Source: JBCCSZ01 sp039199225
GTDB taxonomy: Bacteria > Bacteroidota > Bacteroidia > Chitinophagales > Saprospiraceae
Direction of reading: 5' to 3'
Assembly (NCBI GenBank): GCA_039199225.1
Contig: JBCCSZ010000315.1
Coordinates: 1-9,058 of the forward strand
DNA: 9,058 nt
Numbering within the stretch: position 1 is the stretch's first letter; each line of letters starts with the position of its first letter. This document shows positions 6,889 through 9,058 of this stretch, in pieces. Under the pieces are notes generated by a model. The model had not been told where the DNA came from and ran no database searches. It worked only from the letters and a program-made list of their open reading frames with translations. The position numbers and the translations under genes are program-made.

Positions 6889-8281
6889 TTCGACGGGTCT
6901 TTTTACTGAAAACTGTTCGCAGAACAATGTCCAGATCAAGTAAGAAATTCCAATTCTCTATATACCATAGGTCGTGTTCGATGCGCTTCTTTTTTTGTGA
7001 GACGGTTTGTGTCGGGCCGCGCCAGCCATTAACTTGCGCCCAGCCTGTAATGCCTGGCTTGACATAATGGCGAACCATATAATCATTGACTATTTTTCGG
7101 AAGTCCTTCTCCAAATGAACCCGATGTGGCCTCGGTCCGACGACACTCATATCTCCTTTCAAAACATTGAAAAACTGTGGAAATTCGTCGAGATCGAGTT
7201 TGCGCAGGTACTTGCCGATCTTCGTAATTCGCGGATCGTTTTTAACCGTGGAACGCGTTCCATTCACCGGGTCGTCACAAACCGACATGGTCCGGAATTT
7301 ATAGCATTTGAAAATGCGGCCTCCTTCCCCTTTGCGCAATGGCGTGTAGAAAATGGGACCCTTGCCATCCAGTCGAATCAGTAGGGCTATCAGTAAAAGT
7401 ACAGGTGCAAAGAGGAGGAGTACGATCGAGGCGAAGACAATGTCAAATGCCTTTTTGAACAGGTAGTTGTTCATCTGATCCAGAGGCGATTGCCGGTATT
7501 TGAAAAACGGCAGACCATCCAGGCTGTATGATTTAAAGTTGGCATTGGTAAAAAACAAGGTCTTCGGAATCAGATTGACCCGCACGCCGTAGAAATCAGC
7601 CGTTTTCGTAATCTTTTTCAGCTCGCCGCCCTTCAACGAAGAGGCCGTTATGAAAAGTTCATCTATGTTTTCAGTATTCAGCACTTCTGCCAGTTGTTGA
7701 ATCTCTCCCAAGTAGGCCAATTCCTGCTTTTTGTAGGAAGGTTTTGGCTGATCTAAAAAACCTACGCATCTGTAACCGGAATGCCCGAGCCGATCGGCAA
7801 AATCCATTACCTGGTCCAGGCGATCACCCCCGCCAATGACTAGAACGCGAGACAAAAAGCTATCGGCATTTCGTCTTTTGAACCATTCCATCAGCAGGCT
7901 CAAAATGAAAATGTTGACTACAGCGAATAGGAAGATGGGCAGTAGAAAGGAAGTACGGTTGAAATACTCGATTTTGAAGACAATAGCAATCGTCGAGATG
8001 ACACCGACGAATATAAACGTATTGATGAGCAGGCTGCGGACTTTTTCGGGGAAATGGTCGGAAGTATAAAAAGATTGGTCGCGCGAAAATACAATGACGC
8101 ACAACCAAACGATATTAAAAATAAGGATTAAATGAAAAGCTTCTCGATACTCATTTCCAAGAATCGCTGTGGATATTTCCCCATCGTTCTTGGCCAATAA
8201 AACCAATAGCGCGCACAGACTCAGCAGGATGAGCTCCAGAGCAATATGCCTCAATGCGATGCGCTGTTTCTTTGGAATCAT
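6878..8281 (-). CDS. Polyprenyl-phosphate sugar-1-phosphate transferase (WcaJ/WbaP-like initiating glycosyltransferase)
   Basis: A 467-residue membrane enzyme expected to transfer a sugar-1-phosphate from a nucleotide sugar to undecaprenyl phosphate, the first step of exopolysaccharide or O-unit assembly. Hydrophobic segments lie at about 12-30, 48-66, 84-104 and 112-131. A Rossmann-like CoA_binding_3 domain follows, with RVLVIGGGDR (145-154). A reentrant or membrane helix at ~281-303 begins the catalytic Bac_transf domain. That domain carries YKFRTM (327-332), LDLDEFPQFFNVLKGDMSVV (362-381, with the Asp365-Glu366 catalytic pair), GPRPH (382-386) and VKPGITGWAQVNGWRG (408-423). The length matches the large PHPT subfamily (about 460-470). 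As first gene of the minus-strand run it probably sets the start of the operon. The sugar cannot be deduced; glucose, galactose and amino sugars are used by relatives. Confidence 0.95.
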   Translation of the reverse strand: MIPKKQRIALRHIALELILLSLCALLVLLAKNDGEISTAILGNEYREAFHLILIFNIVWLCVIVFSRDQSFYTSDHFPEKVRSLLINTFIFVGVISTIAIVFKIEYFNRTSFLLPIFLFAVVNIFILSLLMEWFKRRNADSFLSRVLVIGGGDRLDQVMDFADRLGHSGYRCVGFLDQPKPSYKKQELAYLGEIQQLAEVLNTENIDELFITASSLKGGELKKITKTADFYGVRVNLIPKTLFFTNANFKSYSLDGLPFFKYRQSPLDQMNNYLFKKAFDIVFASIVLLLFAPVLLLIALLIRLDGKGPIFYTPLRKGEGGRIFKCYKFRTMSVCDDPVNGTRSTVKNDPRITKIGKYLRKLDLDEFPQFFNVLKGDMSVVGPRPHRVHLEKDFRKIVNDYMVRHYVKPGITGWAQVNGWRGPTQTVSQKKKRIEHDLWYIENWNFLLDLDIVLRTVFSKKTRRNAF

Positions 8282-8311
8282 TGCGTTATGACTATCATGG
8301 TATTGGTTGGA

Positions 8312-8329
8312 TGAAGGACGAATCCTTCA
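8312..8329 (-). promoter_or_regulatory. Perfect 7-bp hairpin with TTCG loop in the putative operon leader
   Basis: TGAAGGA (8312-8318) and TCCTTCA (8323-8329) are perfect reverse complements around a 4-base loop. On the minus strand the RNA would be UGAAGGA-UUCG-UCCUUCA, a short stem with a UUCG loop, although the closing pair is A-U rather than the most stable C-G. It lies about 30 bp upstream of the transferase start codon and has no U-tract, so it does not look like an intrinsic terminator. It may stabilise the leader or be a protein site; a chance repeat is possible. Confidence 0.35.
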
Positions 8330-8393
8330 ACAGGGGATGGGGTTATTCGATATCAAACTGTGTGAATAATCGAAGGGAGGAGTATTTGTGCTA

Positions 8394-8401
8394 CAAAAAT
8401 A
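8394..8401 (-). promoter_or_regulatory. Candidate Bacteroidota-type -7 promoter element for the minus-strand operon
   Basis: On the minus strand 8401-8394 reads TATTTTTG, an exact match to the Bacteroidota sigma-ABfr -7 consensus TAnnTTTG. It would place transcription start near 8387 and give a leader of about 105 nt before the transferase ATG at 8281. No clear TTTG -33 element sits 19-21 bp upstream; a TTGG occurs but only about 14 bp away. With the poor -33 box and an A/T-rich motif that can arise by chance, this is only a candidate. Confidence 0.3.
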
Positions 8402-8519
8402 CAGACTCTTACCAACCGCTTCCATACCCTCGATTGGTTATTTATCGTATGCGATGTATTTTTATGTGTTTGGGCTAAAAGGTCTCCCTAAAAGCTCCGG
8501 CATCAATTTTGACCCCTCC

Positions 8520-9058
8520 ATGGGTATGCAAAATTCCATTCAGATAGTCATCGCTTTAGAGGGCGTAGAGGTACCGGCCTGGACGGCTCACTTGCTCAAT
8601 CGGATCAAAGAGGAGCAACTGGCAGATGTTCGAGCTTTGTTGTGTGTGGGAAGGCAAAAGTTGGTAGGTGCTGGTGGTCGGAGCAGACTCTTGGATTGGC
8701 ACTATGCGCTGGACCAAAGTCGGTTTCAGGACGGACCGGACGCCTTTGCGCTACAGAAATTAACAGGGGAATATTTGGAAATTCTAGCCTATGATTTGGA
8801 TGATCTCCGAGCGCAGAATGAGCGAACAATAGTGGCAGCAGAAGCCTTGTTGTGGCTATCTGATCAAGAGCCACCAGAGACACTGTATCCACTTTTTCCA
8901 ATGGGGATTTGGAGTTTTGTACATGGAGAAGAGGAAACGCCACACAGCGATTTATTGGGCTATTGGGAGTTTGTGAAACTCAAAGAGGTGATTGTTTCCG
9001 GCTTGCGGATCAAACGGCAGGCAAGCACAGCTGGACATATTTTATTTCAATCCTGGTC
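8520..9058 (+). CDS. Formyltransferase-like protein, GINT1-associated type, N-terminal part (cut by window end)
   Basis: The frame is open from ATG 8520 to the window end (179 codons seen, C-terminus missing). It begins with a hydrophobic strand, IQIVIALEGVEVPAW (7-21), then charged helices, and later GIWSFVHG (129-136), DLLGYWEF (144-151) and a strand ending HILFQSW (173-179). This order resembles bacterial formyltransferase-like domains with a GxWSFHHGD...GGPPGFWE pattern, often followed by a beta-propeller domain like the N-terminus of plant glucosamine inositolphosphorylceramide transferase (GINT1). The usual HGD...GGPPGFWE is degenerate here (HGEEETPHSDLLGYWE), so catalysis is doubtful. 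ATG 8526 is an alternative start. The frame stays open upstream to GTG 8388 behind a GGGAGGAG run, but the family normally starts just before the IxIVI strand, so 8520 or 8526 is preferred. It is divergent from the polysaccharide operon and may act on the same glycan (inference). Confidence 0.55.
   Translation, partial: MGMQNSIQIVIALEGVEVPAWTAHLLNRIKEEQLADVRALLCVGRQKLVGAGGRSRLLDWHYALDQSRFQDGPDAFALQKLTGEYLEILAYDLDDLRAQNERTIVAAEALLWLSDQEPPETLYPLFPMGIWSFVHGEEETPHSDLLGYWEFVKLKEVIVSGLRIKRQASTAGHILFQSW

Larger units (their letters stand above)
8282..8519. other. Divergent intergenic region between the polysaccharide operon and the plus-strand gene
   Basis: This 238-bp stretch separates two divergently read genes and should carry both promoters. 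It holds a short perfect hairpin (8312-8329), a candidate minus-strand -7 element (8394-8401), a 6-bp inverted repeat TTCGAT/ATCGAA with 17-bp spacing (8346-8374), and a purine-rich GGGAGGAG run (8375-8382). On the plus side, TGTGTTTG at 8465-8472 matches the Bacteroidota -7 consensus TAnnTTTG at all but one defined base and would give a short leader for the gene starting at 8520, but no good -33 partner was seen. No coding sequence or RNA gene is evident here. Confidence 0.6.

Noticed and set aside
8346..8374. 6-bp inverted repeat TTCGAT...ATCGAA with a 17-bp spacer, as a possible operator
   Set aside because: Arms of six bases at this spacing are expected by chance in a couple of hundred bases; there is no second copy or known regulator match.
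8605..8943. Minus-strand open frame of about 112 codons opposite the formyltransferase-like gene
   Set aside because: Its product has no recognisable features, while the plus-strand frame reads through with family-like motifs to the window edge.

Overview
The window is most likely chromosomal DNA from a member of the Bacteroidota. The leaders ahead of most genes are A-rich with no clear Shine-Dalgarno sequence, a Bacteroidota-type -7 motif lies ahead of the main gene run, and base composition is mid-range. A Saprospiria-like lineage (Lewinella/Haliscomenobacter type) is my guess from protein style and the heptamer repeat; the sequence does not prove it. The region is a surface or exopolysaccharide biosynthesis locus.

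Layout, left to right. Positions 1-87 hold about 12.4 copies of a perfect 7-bp tandem repeat that continues past the left edge and supplies the last codons and stop of the first gene. From 65 to 8281 there is one tightly packed run of eight genes, all on the minus strand, so transcription runs right to left. In transcription order they are: a polyprenyl-phosphate sugar-1-phosphate transferase (8281-6878); a lipoprotein with a polysaccharide-lyase-like, concanavalin-type fold (6888-5962); an RfbC-type nucleotide-sugar 3,5-epimerase (5958-5410); a TylCIII/TcaB9-type sugar C-methyltransferase (5379-4090); a sugar-1-phosphate cytidylyltransferase (4078-3266); a PIG-L type deacetylase (3269-2616); a glutamate-1-semialdehyde-aminomutase-like class III aminotransferase (2603-1206); and CDP-glucose 4,6-dehydratase (1174-65). 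Gaps are 3 to 31 bp or short overlaps (4 and 11 bp), so a single operon is likely. Positions 8282-8519 are a divergent intergenic region with a candidate promoter and a small hairpin. From 8520 a plus-strand gene runs off the right edge; it looks like a formyltransferase-like domain of the type linked to GINT1-like glycosyltransferase proteins.

How the genes may work together (inference). The cytidylyltransferase and dehydratase would make CDP-4-keto-6-deoxyglucose. The C-methyltransferase and epimerase could convert this keto sugar, or a related one, to a branched and/or epimerised sugar. The aminotransferase and PIG-L deacetylase could add or expose an amino group. The transferase gene at the head of the operon would start assembly of the repeat unit on undecaprenyl phosphate, and the lyase-like lipoprotein could trim or remodel the polymer outside the inner membrane. 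No ketoreductase, CDP-4-keto-6-deoxyglucose 3-dehydrase (ddhC/E1), glycosyltransferase, flippase or polymerase is visible, so the pathway must continue outside the window.

No RNA genes, CRISPR arrays, insertion sequences or integrase genes were seen.
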